From assembly GCA_964614415.1 (NCBI GenBank), contig CAZTLE010000001.1, positions 1-64,000 on the forward strand: a DNA stretch of 64,000 bases. The letters run 5' to 3'. Shown piece after piece: positions 53,577 to 63,725 of this stretch; the first letter of the stretch is position 1; every line of letters starts with the position of its first letter. A program made the translations under genes and the position numbers. This DNA comes from CAZTLE01 sp964614415. Its GTDB lineage: Bacteria > Bacteroidota > Bacteroidia > Flavobacteriales > Flavobacteriaceae. A model generated the notes under the pieces. That model did not search any database. It saw only the letters and a program-made list of their open reading frames with translations, and had not been told where the DNA came from.

Positions 53577-56500
53577 ATGAAGAAGAAGTTTTTATTTGTT
53601 GCACTTCTATTGGGGGTTGCGCTGACCTACGGGCAAGAACCCGAGACCAGTTTTGACCCGTTTTATTTGTATGAGAACATCCCACAAAGCCCGGAGGCAG
53701 CCTCTCTTGGCGTGTATGGTGATGTTTCAGGAAATCCCTACAACGGACGGGCGAATGTTAACATTCCCGTACATTCTCTGAAGTTTGGAGAACTGCAAAT
53801 ACCTATTACGTTAAGTTACGACTCCGGTGGAGTTAAAGTAGCCCAGGATGCAGGCTGGGTTGGACTTAGCTGGAACCTGTCCACGAATTTTGGAATTACA
53901 CGGGAGATCAAAGGACAGGATGATCTCAATGATGATAACGCCGCCAATACTACTGGCGGGGTCGGATTCATATTCAGTGATTTTGATGTCATTCACCCTA
54001 CGGGTGGTGCTCCTTATATTGATCAGAATGATCTTTATGAGATTCACGACAGTTATAGTACCCATTTTACCCCGTTGCAATCGGTAGATATGCAACCGGA
54101 TATTTTTTCGGTAAGCCTGTTTGGAAAAGCGTATAAATTTCGTTTGAACAAACAGCAGGGAAGCAATAACATTATTTCTGCATTTGTATTCAACGATAAC
54201 AATGCTGAAATTGAGTACAACCTGTCCAATGATTCGTTCACCATAGTAGACGATCGCGGTTACATCTATGTTTTTTCAACCAAGGAATATGCTACGAACT
54301 ACACGAATCGTCCTGACCATGGGTATCCCATTACGTCGACTACAATTCCTGCGACCGCCCGTCAGGCAATACAGACGGATGCCAATGGATTTGACGAGAC
54401 CACGATCACCAGTTGGAAGCTCGATTCCGTAGAATCGCCGACAGGTGAGATGTTGAATTTCAATTATCAGAAGGGACTTCATTTTACGTTCCCGCAGATC
54501 ATGGGCTATTTTGACTTCAATGATCATCAGTGGTTCCCGGGAGGTCAAACAACAATAAATTCGGCACCCAATGTCAGTGCTACGACCACTGCCCTTGAGA
54601 CACAATATCTAACGTCGATTACCGGAGATTTTGGTTCGGTTGAGTTCGTTCTGGAAGCCAGAGATGATCTTCTTAGCGGATATGAAATGAGGGACTATTG
54701 TAATATTCCGGGATCGATTCCTTTCATTACCGGTAATCTGAATTCCGGCAACGGACAATTCATAGCCGGGTGTCATGGCCAGCCCGGATGCTCCTTTGGG
54801 ACATCTCTTACAGACTATCGATTGAAGCGAATTGATATTAAAGATTACGACGGCGTGTTGATCGAAAACGTAGACTTCACCTATTCCTACTTCAATATGG
54901 ATGATATATCCGGCGCGAACAAAGAACGATTTATCCGTCTTAGGCTGGACCAGGTTGATATCGGTGATAAGAAGTATACAATGAGCTATATCAACCCGGA
55001 TGATCTTCCTGCCAAGGACTCATTCGATGTCGATTTCTGGGGTTATTACAATGGCGCAGGGAACAGCCACAACGTACCTAGTGTTGGAAGATTCTATACG
55101 ACCAAGTCTACCTCGCACCACTTACAGAATTTTATCAACTACTCGGGTGCCGACCGAGGTAGTAATTTCGACTACGGAAAGCATGGTCTGCTTGGGAAGA
55201 TATCCTATCCTACCGGAGGGTATACGACATTAAAATATGAAGCTCATAAAGCGCTGGTCGAGGCAACTCAGCCGTATATAGTGACCGACGAATTACCTTC
55301 GGGAGACATTCAATGGACCACACTTATTGACGAATCGAAGTATCGATTTACGTATCAATACCTGAAGAAGGCGAAGACTCCGAGTTATAATTTGTATGAC
55401 ATGGAATATGTTCCTCCTGTTGGGGATCCTATAACTTATGAGGCAAATATAATGCCTCCAAGTTCACATTTTAGCTCGAACTATCCCATCGTATTTACCG
55501 CAGATTGTACACTGAAATGTGAAACAAATTGTGCTGCGGCCAATTATGGGAATATTGGTCTTAATGAACCGAGATATGTGATCAAAAGAGTTTCCGATGG
55601 ACAGGTGAACAATGTGATATTCAAATGGGGTGATTTTCCATCGGGTACAGGGTCACCTACTTCCTCGGGATTTGAGACATTTTTCCTTCCTCCCGGAGAT
55701 TATTTTGTCGAAATGGTACAACCCAGTCCGTTCCCTCCCGGAGCACCAGTAGTTACAGTGCCCGAGGCACATAATACGGGGGATGGACAGTTTGAAGTTC
55801 AGACGTATGATACCGGCGGGGGCGATCTGCCCACTGTATTGGAACAGTTCGAGGTTGGTGGTGCCCGTGTTGCTTTTGTTACGCACTATGATGAGAACGG
55901 AGCTTTTATATCAAAAGCGGGTTATGATTATACTTTCTACGATAACAGTGATCCTGACTTGAATTCTTCCGGAAAGCTTATGGACGAATTGATCTTTTTC
56001 TCCAAAGTATACGGTCACAACTCTTATTCTCCTATTCCCTGGAGCTATACGAAACTGAAATTTCAGTCAAATCCCGCGCTACCTATTACCGGAAGTGCAT
56101 CGGGATCACATATTGGATATTCCCAGGTTCGACAATTGGTTTTAGACAGTAACGATGGAGTGTTGGGAGAGACTATCACCAACTTTTCCAATGAATCTAA
56201 CCTGTACTATACCGAGTCCTTCTGTCGTGAATATAATACTTCAACTGGGACCGATCCTGATGTTTGTATTGAAAACACCTTTGTGGTTGGGCTGGGACCA
56301 CGACATACCTTCGATTATTTGAATGGGCAGGTGGTTTCCACCAATGTATATAATCGTGCAGGAGAACTGGTGCTGAAAGAGGATTATGAATATTCCAACC
56401 TTGTCGGGCAATTGGATACCGGCCATTATGCATCGGTGATACCCATTCGCTATCAAAGTAGTGGCGAAGTGCCAACTGACGGTTCAACATATTATACCTA

Positions 56501-57914
56501 TGCCTTGCCGGTTGACTTTTCAATGAAATCTCTATTGGCTGGGAAGGAAACGACCCGATACTTTGATAATGGGTCTGAGCTCTTTTCAGAAGAAAACTAT
56601 ATCTATGATTCGGTAAATCACAACTTACTTGAAAAAGAGACCGAGATATTCGAGGGAGATCGTGTACGGCAGAAGTATTACTATCCTTTCTCCACAGAGG
56701 TTTCCAGCGAGCCGGGAATGTGGAACCTTCGAAATAAGAATCAGCTCAATACAATTGTTAAAGTTGAGAACTTCCGTAATACGGCGAAACTTGGAGAAAC
56801 ACACTATAGTTTTGCAACGTTCAACGGGAATACTTTGGCCACTAAGATGTCTACGGGAAAGGCAAGTCAAACCATATTGACAGATCGCATGACCTATGAC
56901 AAGTATGATAGTGAAGGAAGACTATTGCAAAAAACACCCAAAAGTGGTCGTCCTACCAGTTATATATGGGGTTATAACAAACAATATATCGTGGCCAAAG
57001 TGGAGAACGCCTCCTATACGAATATAGAAGGACTGTCCTCCTTTGGAAGCGGGTTCGTGATTAACGATGCCCTCAATAGTACACAGGAGAATCAGCTGCG
57101 ATCGTTGACCAATGCTATGGTTACCGTGTACACCTACATTCCGGGTGTTGGTGTGGAAACCATTACGGGTCCAAACGACTATACGCTAACTTACGAGTAC
57201 GATGCCGACAACCGATTGCAATATGTGCGGGACGAGGATAACAATATTGTCGAAGAGCATCTCTACAACTTAAATAATGACAATATTCCGGGAGATCTTT
57301 CCGAGGGTAGTACAGGAGGAACTACCACGCCTGGCGCCGATGATGACGGAGACGGTTGGACCAATGGACTGGAAGACACGCATAGCACAGGAGCTACCGT
57401 TCCGTGTTCTTTCCCTTACGGACTGGTGAGCCAGGACACGCTGGCAAGCAACACCTGGAGAGATCTGGATTGTGACGGAGATGGGATATCCAATGGTGAT
57501 GAAATGATAAATGGGACCAATCCATTAGAAAATGATACCGGAACCTGCAACCCGTTTTGTCCGAAAAGCATGCAGGAATATTTGGATGTTGACAGGAGCA
57601 TGGATCTTACCACGGGCTATAAACGTTTGGTCGCTTACGTACAATTTCAGGGGCATACTGCCTCCCCAGGAGGAGGTCAGTTGGATTTTGGTGTACTGGC
57701 TTTAGGAGGTTCTGGTAATTATGAATATCGATGGAGAGAAAAGGGAGAGGAATTCGCGTCTGATTTTGGAATTGCGAATAGCTATACCTGGTCCTACAGT
57801 TGCTTCCAGCCCAATGACCCTAATGTAGGTGTGGTTTGTGAAATAAAGGACACTACGACGGGGGACATTGTTATAGCAAGATGGTCCAATAAAGTAGAAT
57901 TAGTATGCAATTAA
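53577..57914 (+). CDS. giant secreted RHS-associated protein (SpvB/TcB-like shell companion)
   Basis: 1445 residues with a signal peptide ending TYGQ. The N-terminal region is typical of the RHS-partner proteins of Bacteroidota: YGDVSGNPYNGRANVNIPV, then LQIPITLSYDSGGVKVAQDAGWVGLSWNL (in parts), recalling SpvB-like and TcB shell components. The end has YD/RHS-like units (TYEYDADNRLQYVRDEDNN), two Ca-binding thrombospondin-like segments (DDDGDGWTNGLED, DCDGDGISNGDEM) and a Cys-rich tail. No T9SS sorting domain is present. The second giant gene follows ten bases downstream. Confidence 0.75.
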   Translation: MKKKFLFVALLLGVALTYGQEPETSFDPFYLYENIPQSPEAASLGVYGDVSGNPYNGRANVNIPVHSLKFGELQIPITLSYDSGGVKVAQDAGWVGLSWNLSTNFGITREIKGQDDLNDDNAANTTGGVGFIFSDFDVIHPTGGAPYIDQNDLYEIHDSYSTHFTPLQSVDMQPDIFSVSLFGKAYKFRLNKQQGSNNIISAFVFNDNNAEIEYNLSNDSFTIVDDRGYIYVFSTKEYATNYTNRPDHGYPITSTTIPATARQAIQTDANGFDETTITSWKLDSVESPTGEMLNFNYQKGLHFTFPQIMGYFDFNDHQWFPGGQTTINSAPNVSATTTALETQYLTSITGDFGSVEFVLEARDDLLSGYEMRDYCNIPGSIPFITGNLNSGNGQFIAGCHGQPGCSFGTSLTDYRLKRIDIKDYDGVLIENVDFTYSYFNMDDISGANKERFIRLRLDQVDIGDKKYTMSYINPDDLPAKDSFDVDFWGYYNGAGNSHNVPSVGRFYTTKSTSHHLQNFINYSGADRGSNFDYGKHGLLGKISYPTGGYTTLKYEAHKALVEATQPYIVTDELPSGDIQWTTLIDESKYRFTYQYLKKAKTPSYNLYDMEYVPPVGDPITYEANIMPPSSHFSSNYPIVFTADCTLKCETNCAAANYGNIGLNEPRYVIKRVSDGQVNNVIFKWGDFPSGTGSPTSSGFETFFLPPGDYFVEMVQPSPFPPGAPVVTVPEAHNTGDGQFEVQTYDTGGGDLPTVLEQFEVGGARVAFVTHYDENGAFISKAGYDYTFYDNSDPDLNSSGKLMDELIFFSKVYGHNSYSPIPWSYTKLKFQSNPALPITGSASGSHIGYSQVRQLVLDSNDGVLGETITNFSNESNLYYTESFCREYNTSTGTDPDVCIENTFVVGLGPRHTFDYLNGQVVSTNVYNRAGELVLKEDYEYSNLVGQLDTGHYASVIPIRYQSSGEVPTDGSTYYTYALPVDFSMKSLLAGKETTRYFDNGSELFSEENYIYDSVNHNLLEKETEIFEGDRVRQKYYYPFSTEVSSEPGMWNLRNKNQLNTIVKVENFRNTAKLGETHYSFATFNGNTLATKMSTGKASQTILTDRMTYDKYDSEGRLLQKTPKSGRPTSYIWGYNKQYIVAKVENASYTNIEGLSSFGSGFVINDALNSTQENQLRSLTNAMVTVYTYIPGVGVETITGPNDYTLTYEYDADNRLQYVRDEDNNIVEEHLYNLNNDNIPGDLSEGSTGGTTTPGADDDGDGWTNGLEDTHSTGATVPCSFPYGLVSQDTLASNTWRDLDCDGDGISNGDEMINGTNPLENDTGTCNPFCPKSMQEYLDVDRSMDLTTGYKRLVAYVQFQGHTASPGGGQLDFGVLALGGSGNYEYRWREKGEEFASDFGIANSYTWSYSCFQPNDPNVGVVCEIKDTTTGDIVIARWSNKVELVCN

Positions 57915-57924
57915 AAAGGTAGCC

Positions 57925-60900
57925 ATGAAAAATTTCAAGTTTATATATATCATTTCAATATTGTTTGCTAGTACGATGTATGGGCAAACCCCGAATAAAA
58001 ATTATGTCAAGTCAATTTCTTATCAGGTAGAAACTCAGGATGGAGTTGTTCTGGATGAGAATAAATACGAACAGACAACCTACTTTGATGGTATTGGTCG
58101 TCCCCAACAGTCAGTTACTCAGCGGGCCGGAGGGAATGGTGAGGACCTAATTGTTCCAATGAAGTACGACAACTTTGGCCGTCAGCCCAGGGAGTATTTA
58201 CCCTATCCTTTAGTTGGAAACAACGGAGAGTGGGTAGCCAATCCCTATACGCCACTTCATAGTTATTATTACAATAATTATGTGAACGACCGGCAGGCTG
58301 TGGATATCAATCCATATTCAGAAAAGCGCTTTGAAGAGTCTCCTGTAACCTCGCTGTTGGAGCAGGGAGCGCCCGGCGGTGATTGGGAAATAAATCCCAA
58401 CAGTGATTCTGACAATACAATTAAGTTCGAATACGCTGCCAACAATGCAGATAATTTGTACCGGTTCCGGGTCACTTTTTCCGGAGGTAATACATCAGAG
58501 CCTCAATTGAATTTCAATGGGTGGTATCCAAATAGCTCAGGGTTTATTACAAAGACCGTTACCAAGGATGAGAACTGGAAGCCAGGAGATGACAGGAATC
58601 GAACAACACATGAGTTTACTAACAATCTTGGACAGACAATTCTGAAACGGACCTTTAACAGAAAGGGCAGTACACAGCAAATTCTGAGTACATACTATAT
58701 CTATGATGATTATGGGAATCTCACTTTTGTACTTTCTCCGGAGGCATCCAAACAGATCATTAGTAGTGGTGCCCTGGTGTCCAACTATCAAACCATTTTG
58801 GATGAGTTGGGATATCAATATAAGTACGACGACCGTAACCGTTTGATCAGAAAGAAAATTCCTGGAAAGGGCTGGGAATATATCATTTATGACGTTTTGG
58901 ATAGACCTGTTTTAACTCAGGATGAAAACCTACGACAGGATAATAATAAGTGGTTGTTCACGAAGTACGATCAACTCAATCGTATTGTCTATACAGGCAT
59001 CTATTCGGCCGGCTCAAGTCGCACCCTGGAAGACGTAGAAAACGCGGTTGAGAACCAAACGGCACTTCAATTGAGTGAGACCCGACGTTCTTTTGGAACT
59101 CCACAGGTGGGAGGGACGGATCTATTCTATACGAATAGCGCTTACCCCACCTCGAGTCTTGAGGTTCTAACGGTTAACTATTATGATGACTATGTGCATC
59201 ATACGGGCGCTGTATTGCCCTCCGATGTATATGGAGTGAATCCCAATTTGAGCAACACCATGGGATTGACAACTGTAACGAGGGTAAAGGTGCTGGATAC
59301 CAGCGATTGGATTGTTACAATGGCTGGATATGACGAAAAAGGTAGAAGCATTTGTGGTGTAGAGTACAATCAATACCTGAATGTTAACAATACTACCAAA
59401 CAATTGTTGGATTTCGCTGGAAAGATTAATGAAACCACTACCACCCACTTACGAGCCGGGAATAGCACAATAACCACGATTGACTATTTTACCTATGATT
59501 CAGCCGGGCGTGTAGTTCAGCATTCTCAGAAAATAGATGATGAACCGGTACAATTAATAGCTGAGAACGAATACGATCCTACGGGGATGCTTGTTGTTAA
59601 GGATGTGGGCGGACAGACCCTTACGGATGGATTTACTGACTTGAAGGATGTAGAGGTTAGCTCGTCAGGGACCATCAGCTGTACTACAGCGGCGGGATCA
59701 TGGCCGGCACGAGCCCTCACAAGGGGTGAAATCCCAACGGACACAAACGGCGAATTGTCACTCAATATCTCTCAGACCGGAAAACATGTACGTTTTGGGT
59801 TTGTTAAGTCCACGAATGCAAGTCAGATAAACAAATATTACGACTATGGCATTCATACTTATTATAATAACGCCACGGGCCAGAGTTATATCCGGATTGT
59901 GATTGAAGGCCTTGGATCTACCGGAAACTATGGGGTCTATAATGCAGGAGACCAGTTTCGAATAGAACGGGATGGGACAAGTATTCGATTCTTCCATAAT
60001 TCGACTGAGTTTCACACTATTACAGATGCGGCCGTTCCGGATGATGCTCTTATTGGCAAAACAAGTTTTTCTATTGCGAATGGTGCCAGTGTTGAGAACC
60101 TGGCAATCAGCAGTGGTGCATTGGATAAGAAGCTACAAGAAGTCAATTACTCCTATAACATCAGAGGATGGCTTCGAAATATCAATGATGTCGACGGGTT
60201 TACTGCAGGTTCAGGTTCAGATGACCTTTTCCACTTTAGGATCAATTACAATGAAGTACAGGGTACCTATGGAACGCCGTCGGATGTCGTACCTCTGTAC
60301 AATGGAAATATTGCGGAAACCATTTGGCGCACCGAAAATGACAACCCGGACAAGCGCAGTTACGGATACTTGTACGATGACCTTAACAGGATTCGAAAAG
60401 CAGGGAGTCGTACCGGAACCAACCTAGACATTAAGGACAACAACTATACCTTTACCCTATGGAATGTGGGATATGATCAAAATGGAAACATTCAAAGCCT
60501 GCGTCGAAGCGGAAAATTTGCCAGTCAATACTATGACGACTTGGGATATACATACCAGGTGGTAAATGGTATTTCGACCAACAAGCTACAAAATGTAAAG
60601 GATGGTGGTTTTGATTCGCAATGTCAAACAGTGAATTGTACAGGCTTCGAAAAAGGTTTTGTTGACGGAAATGACCCTTTCAATACCCTCCAGCCGGATT
60701 ATGCCTACGATGGTAATGGGAATTTGACGATAGATCGGAATAAAGGAATTCATTCAATTTCTTATAATCATCTCAACCTTCCTAAACGGGTTTCAAACAT
60801 GGAACCCGCCGGAGGGGAATATCTTGATTTCATTTACGACGCCACAGGAGTTAAACAGGCTAAAGTCCTTACTAGCATTGATGCCGGTGTGACTACAATT

Positions 60901-62160
60901 ATAACAACTGAATATTCTGGAGGGTACGTGTATTTGAAACAAAACTCCGATCCGTCATTGCTGCAGTTCATCGACCAACCTGAAGGTTATATAGAACCCA
61001 CGCCGGTCTTACCCCCTGCCGAAGGTGGTAAATCGGTAAAAGGATTCAGCACGAGCACCGGCCAAACGACCTATTCGGAATATGCATATATTTTTCAGTA
61101 TAAAGATCATTTAGGGAGTGTTCGATTAAGCTATACCGATGGAAATTTGGACGGGTCCATCGATCCTAATGACGAGATTATTGAAGAGTCTAATTATTTT
61201 CCGTTTGGGTTAAGACATTGGGGATACAATGATGTAACAGAGGGAGGAAATGATATTGCACAGAAATGGAAATATCAAGGTCAGGAATTTGAAGAGGAAT
61301 TGGGAAAAGATACCTATGCATATCAATGGAGAGATTATGACCCCGCTATTGGAAGGTTTGGAAAAATAGACCGTTTCGCCGAGAAATACTATGAAAATAC
61401 TCCATACCACTTCACAAAAAATAATCCTGCGTATTTTAGAGAAATTAAAGGAGACAGTATCAATGTTAGCAATTTAATCTTCAAAGATGGGAAATTAAAT
61501 AAAGAAGGTTTGTATGTACTCTATAATGTTGTATCGGATTTACAAGATATTACAGGAACCAAAATAAGTGTGAATTCAAGTGGGAACCTACTTTCCGAAG
61601 ATGGGAAAAAAGATGCCAGTGGCAAATTGGGAGGAAGTGAAAAAGCACGAAAATATTTTAATAGTTTAGTTTCTTCTTCTAGCGTTATAAAAGTTGGCAA
61701 TGATAATTCCAAGAGCACTCAGGGGGGAGGTATTGGAAACGTTAATATCAACTCCGATCAGATTGACGGAAATATCCAGGCGGCGAAGAATGCTGGAATT
61801 GATGAACTTGCATTTGGTTATGGAATGTCATTTTTGCATGAGACCCTTCATACGGCAACTGGGACTCGAGCTATAAACCCATCAGCTACCTCTGTGTTTT
61901 CCGACCCGCCGAGGACAAGACTTTATGATACGGGACCAACGGTTGATAAAATCAATGAATTTAGAGACCAATTGATGTTACCAACAAGGTCGAATTATTA
62001 CTGGACGAAATCTAGTGTTTCTTCACCTGCGACAATGGAATGGGATGTTAGTGGCCGAAGAGTTTGGATGACAAAAACGACTATGTCTCCGTCTGATCAG
62101 GCTGCCAGAAGAAAGCCAATTAATAATTTGATTAACCTTGTACCAGCGTTTAATAGATAA
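57925..62160 (+). CDS. RHS-repeat protein (DUF6443 type) with C-terminal metalloprotease-like toxin tip
   Basis: 1411 residues. Signal peptide, then a DUF6443-like N-terminus (TTYFDGIGRPQQSVTQRAGG), many YD/RHS repeats, and the RHS core segment (QYKDHLGSVRLSYTD, RDYDPAIGRFGKIDRFAEKYY). After this the last 240 residues change in composition and carry HETLH at 1305-1309 (HExxH), the zinc site of many metalloproteases, in FGYGMSFLHETLHTATG. This is the polymorphic-toxin layout: constant RHS shell, variable enzymatic tip. The DNA of the tip is AT-rich compared with the upstream part. A lipoprotein gene follows three bases after the stop. Confidence 0.85.
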   Translation: MKNFKFIYIISILFASTMYGQTPNKNYVKSISYQVETQDGVVLDENKYEQTTYFDGIGRPQQSVTQRAGGNGEDLIVPMKYDNFGRQPREYLPYPLVGNNGEWVANPYTPLHSYYYNNYVNDRQAVDINPYSEKRFEESPVTSLLEQGAPGGDWEINPNSDSDNTIKFEYAANNADNLYRFRVTFSGGNTSEPQLNFNGWYPNSSGFITKTVTKDENWKPGDDRNRTTHEFTNNLGQTILKRTFNRKGSTQQILSTYYIYDDYGNLTFVLSPEASKQIISSGALVSNYQTILDELGYQYKYDDRNRLIRKKIPGKGWEYIIYDVLDRPVLTQDENLRQDNNKWLFTKYDQLNRIVYTGIYSAGSSRTLEDVENAVENQTALQLSETRRSFGTPQVGGTDLFYTNSAYPTSSLEVLTVNYYDDYVHHTGAVLPSDVYGVNPNLSNTMGLTTVTRVKVLDTSDWIVTMAGYDEKGRSICGVEYNQYLNVNNTTKQLLDFAGKINETTTTHLRAGNSTITTIDYFTYDSAGRVVQHSQKIDDEPVQLIAENEYDPTGMLVVKDVGGQTLTDGFTDLKDVEVSSSGTISCTTAAGSWPARALTRGEIPTDTNGELSLNISQTGKHVRFGFVKSTNASQINKYYDYGIHTYYNNATGQSYIRIVIEGLGSTGNYGVYNAGDQFRIERDGTSIRFFHNSTEFHTITDAAVPDDALIGKTSFSIANGASVENLAISSGALDKKLQEVNYSYNIRGWLRNINDVDGFTAGSGSDDLFHFRINYNEVQGTYGTPSDVVPLYNGNIAETIWRTENDNPDKRSYGYLYDDLNRIRKAGSRTGTNLDIKDNNYTFTLWNVGYDQNGNIQSLRRSGKFASQYYDDLGYTYQVVNGISTNKLQNVKDGGFDSQCQTVNCTGFEKGFVDGNDPFNTLQPDYAYDGNGNLTIDRNKGIHSISYNHLNLPKRVSNMEPAGGEYLDFIYDATGVKQAKVLTSIDAGVTTIITTEYSGGYVYLKQNSDPSLLQFIDQPEGYIEPTPVLPPAEGGKSVKGFSTSTGQTTYSEYAYIFQYKDHLGSVRLSYTDGNLDGSIDPNDEIIEESNYFPFGLRHWGYNDVTEGGNDIAQKWKYQGQEFEEELGKDTYAYQWRDYDPAIGRFGKIDRFAEKYYENTPYHFTKNNPAYFREIKGDSINVSNLIFKDGKLNKEGLYVLYNVVSDLQDITGTKISVNSSGNLLSEDGKKDASGKLGGSEKARKYFNSLVSSSSVIKVGNDNSKSTQGGGIGNVNINSDQIDGNIQAAKNAGIDELAFGYGMSFLHETLHTATGTRAINPSATSVFSDPPRTRLYDTGPTVDKINEFRDQLMLPTRSNYYWTKSSVSSPATMEWDVSGRRVWMTKTTMSPSDQAARRKPINNLINLVPAFNR

Positions 62161-62163
62161 AAA

Positions 62164-62754
62164 ATGAAAATCAATAGGGTTGTTTTTTTTATAGTTTGCA
62201 TATCGTTGGTCCTTGGTTGTAGATCTCAAGATTTTCAACTAAAACAATTGGATAAGAGCATTGTTAATCGAATTATGACTCATCCGACCATTGTAAATTA
62301 TTCTAAAGATGTGCTAAACGATACTGATTTTAAAATATTTGTTTCGGACAAATTAATTAGATTCAATTTAGTTTCACTAGAAACGGCGGTTATTAAATCG
62401 AAATACAAAAGTGATTATAGCCCGTTCATGAATTTAACTACCAAAGATTTGAGGATGATTGCCCATGTTAGGGATTCTCTAAGTAAAGCAGAGAAAAGAT
62501 TAAACGAAGATTTTGAGCAATCTAGTTCAACCTCAATTGAAATGGATTCATTAGGCTACTATAACTATTTGTTGTTCTTGTCGAACAAAGTTGACGGTCA
62601 AATTTATGCTGAATTAGTACCATATAATGGGGAAATTACTAAGTCCATAAAATATGATGAAGTTGCTTTTGGAAAGGTTTTTACCTTTCTGTTTAATGTG
62701 AATGAAAAGAATATAATAACTGAAGTTTTAGTTGATAGTGTAAATTTTGATTGA
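62164..62754 (+). CDS. lipoprotein, putative immunity protein for the RHS tip
   Basis: 196 residues. A lipoprotein signal ends in LVLGCRS (Cys19), so the product is anchored in the envelope. No known family was recognised; it is Lys/Asp/Asn-rich and mostly helical to about residue 125, then beta. The gene starts three bases after the RHS stop, shares the AT-rich composition of the toxin tip, and is followed by a terminator, which ends the module. Position and composition suggest an immunity protein acting in the periplasm, but this is inference. Confidence 0.5.
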   Translation: MKINRVVFFIVCISLVLGCRSQDFQLKQLDKSIVNRIMTHPTIVNYSKDVLNDTDFKIFVSDKLIRFNLVSLETAVIKSKYKSDYSPFMNLTTKDLRMIAHVRDSLSKAEKRLNEDFEQSSSTSIEMDSLGYYNYLLFLSNKVDGQIYAELVPYNGEITKSIKYDEVAFGKVFTFLFNVNEKNIITEVLVDSVNFD

Positions 62755-63034
62755 GTTTGTTTCTTGCTCTGGTCACTCTAGACTCTATATCTTTTGTTTG
62801 AGCAAAGATGACAGATCTTGTTCTAGATACTTGTATACGCCGCAATCCAAAATCGGATTGCGGCTTTATATAATTTTGCGACAACATCGGTAATTCAATC
62901 CGCATTGGATGAATCTTCTCTGAATTCATTATGGAGAATGAGCGAACTGCGTTTTAAGCTATACATGAAAATTGAAGTGCTGTGAATCAGATATTAAGTA
63001 TTACAGTTTTCAAATTATCTAAAAAATAACCTCT
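62755..63034. other. intergenic region with the RHS-module terminator
   Basis: 280 bases. GCCGCAATCC (62839-62848) pairs perfectly with GGATTGCGGC (62855-62864) around six bases, followed by TTTATA; this is a good rho-independent terminator for the plus-strand module. The rest has no gene. A short open stretch at about 62880-62983 has no start or family features. Confidence 0.6.
62839..62867 (+). terminator. rho-independent terminator after the RHS/immunity module
   Basis: Ten-base-pair perfect stem (GCCGCAATCC/GGATTGCGGC), loop AAAATC, then TTT. It lies 85 bases after the stop of the gene at 62164. Confidence 0.75.
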
Positions 63035-63604
63035 ATGAAATTCATGGTAAATCCATTTGTCCTTGCTTTTATTTGTCTCATGCCTTTTGGTCAAATCACC
63101 GCCCAGGAAAGCGTGGTCACCCCGCCCTCCGAGGGAAAAGCCGTGATCTACTTTGTACGCACCGGAGGTACCGGAGGCTGGTTTAATTTTCGGTTCTTCG
63201 AAAAGGAAAATTACCTGGGGAAATTCCAGGGAAAGAACTACATACGACACGAATGTGATCCCGGCGAGTACATTTTTTGGGTAAAAGCCGAAAACATCGA
63301 TTTCATTGAGACCGATCTTAAAGAAGGCGGTACTTATCTGGTTCAGGTGGCTCCTGTGCCGGGAGCATTTCATTCCGGAGTGAAGTTTCGAATCGTTGAC
63401 TATTCCAAGGAAAAACTCGTAGAGAGAATCCATCGCGTCCTGAGAGAGAACGAAGGTGTGGCATTTAGTAAAGATGAGCAAGAAGAAGGGGAAGAGGACA
63501 TGGCCGAGGTGATCAATTCGGGCATACGCACCATTCAGAAAAAAAGACAACGAAAGAAAAAGGTAAAACGAATTACACAGGATATGACCTATCCGTTTTT
63601 GTAG
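63035..63604 (+). CDS. secreted DUF2846-like protein
   Basis: 189 residues with a signal peptide ending near QITAQ. The core 30-130 resembles DUF2846: GKAVIYFVRTGGTGGW, then YLGKFQGKNYIRHECDPGEYIFWVKAE and GGTYLVQVAP. The C-terminal 60 residues are strongly charged and end with KKRQRKKKVKR, unusual for an exported protein. Function unknown; DUF2846 proteins are small beta domains found at cell surfaces in many bacteria. It is separated from the RHS module by the terminator. Confidence 0.65.
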   Translation: MKFMVNPFVLAFICLMPFGQITAQESVVTPPSEGKAVIYFVRTGGTGGWFNFRFFEKENYLGKFQGKNYIRHECDPGEYIFWVKAENIDFIETDLKEGGTYLVQVAPVPGAFHSGVKFRIVDYSKEKLVERIHRVLRENEGVAFSKDEQEEGEEDMAEVINSGIRTIQKKRQRKKKVKRITQDMTYPFL

Positions 63605-63655
63605 GCAAGGCTCAATAGTCCAGATCCTAGCGTAGCACTGGTTTTACCCCTTCAA

Positions 63656-63680
63656 AAAAGGGGGAATACACCCTTTTATT
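63656..63680 (+). terminator. weak terminator-like hairpin
   Basis: AAAAGGG (63656-63662) pairs with CCCTTTT (63671-63677) around an eight-base loop, followed by ATT. It lies between the DUF2846-like gene and the DUF4157-type gene. Confidence 0.3.
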
Positions 63681-63725
63681 CTCCAAATGAAAACCGGTAC
63701 TTTATAATGCCTAAATCTGGCATGC

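Noticed and set aside
62880..62983. Short open stretch downstream of the immunity candidate as a gene or toxin remnant
   Set aside because: About 34 codons with no start in a sensible place and no recognisable family; it could be a remnant but cannot be supported.
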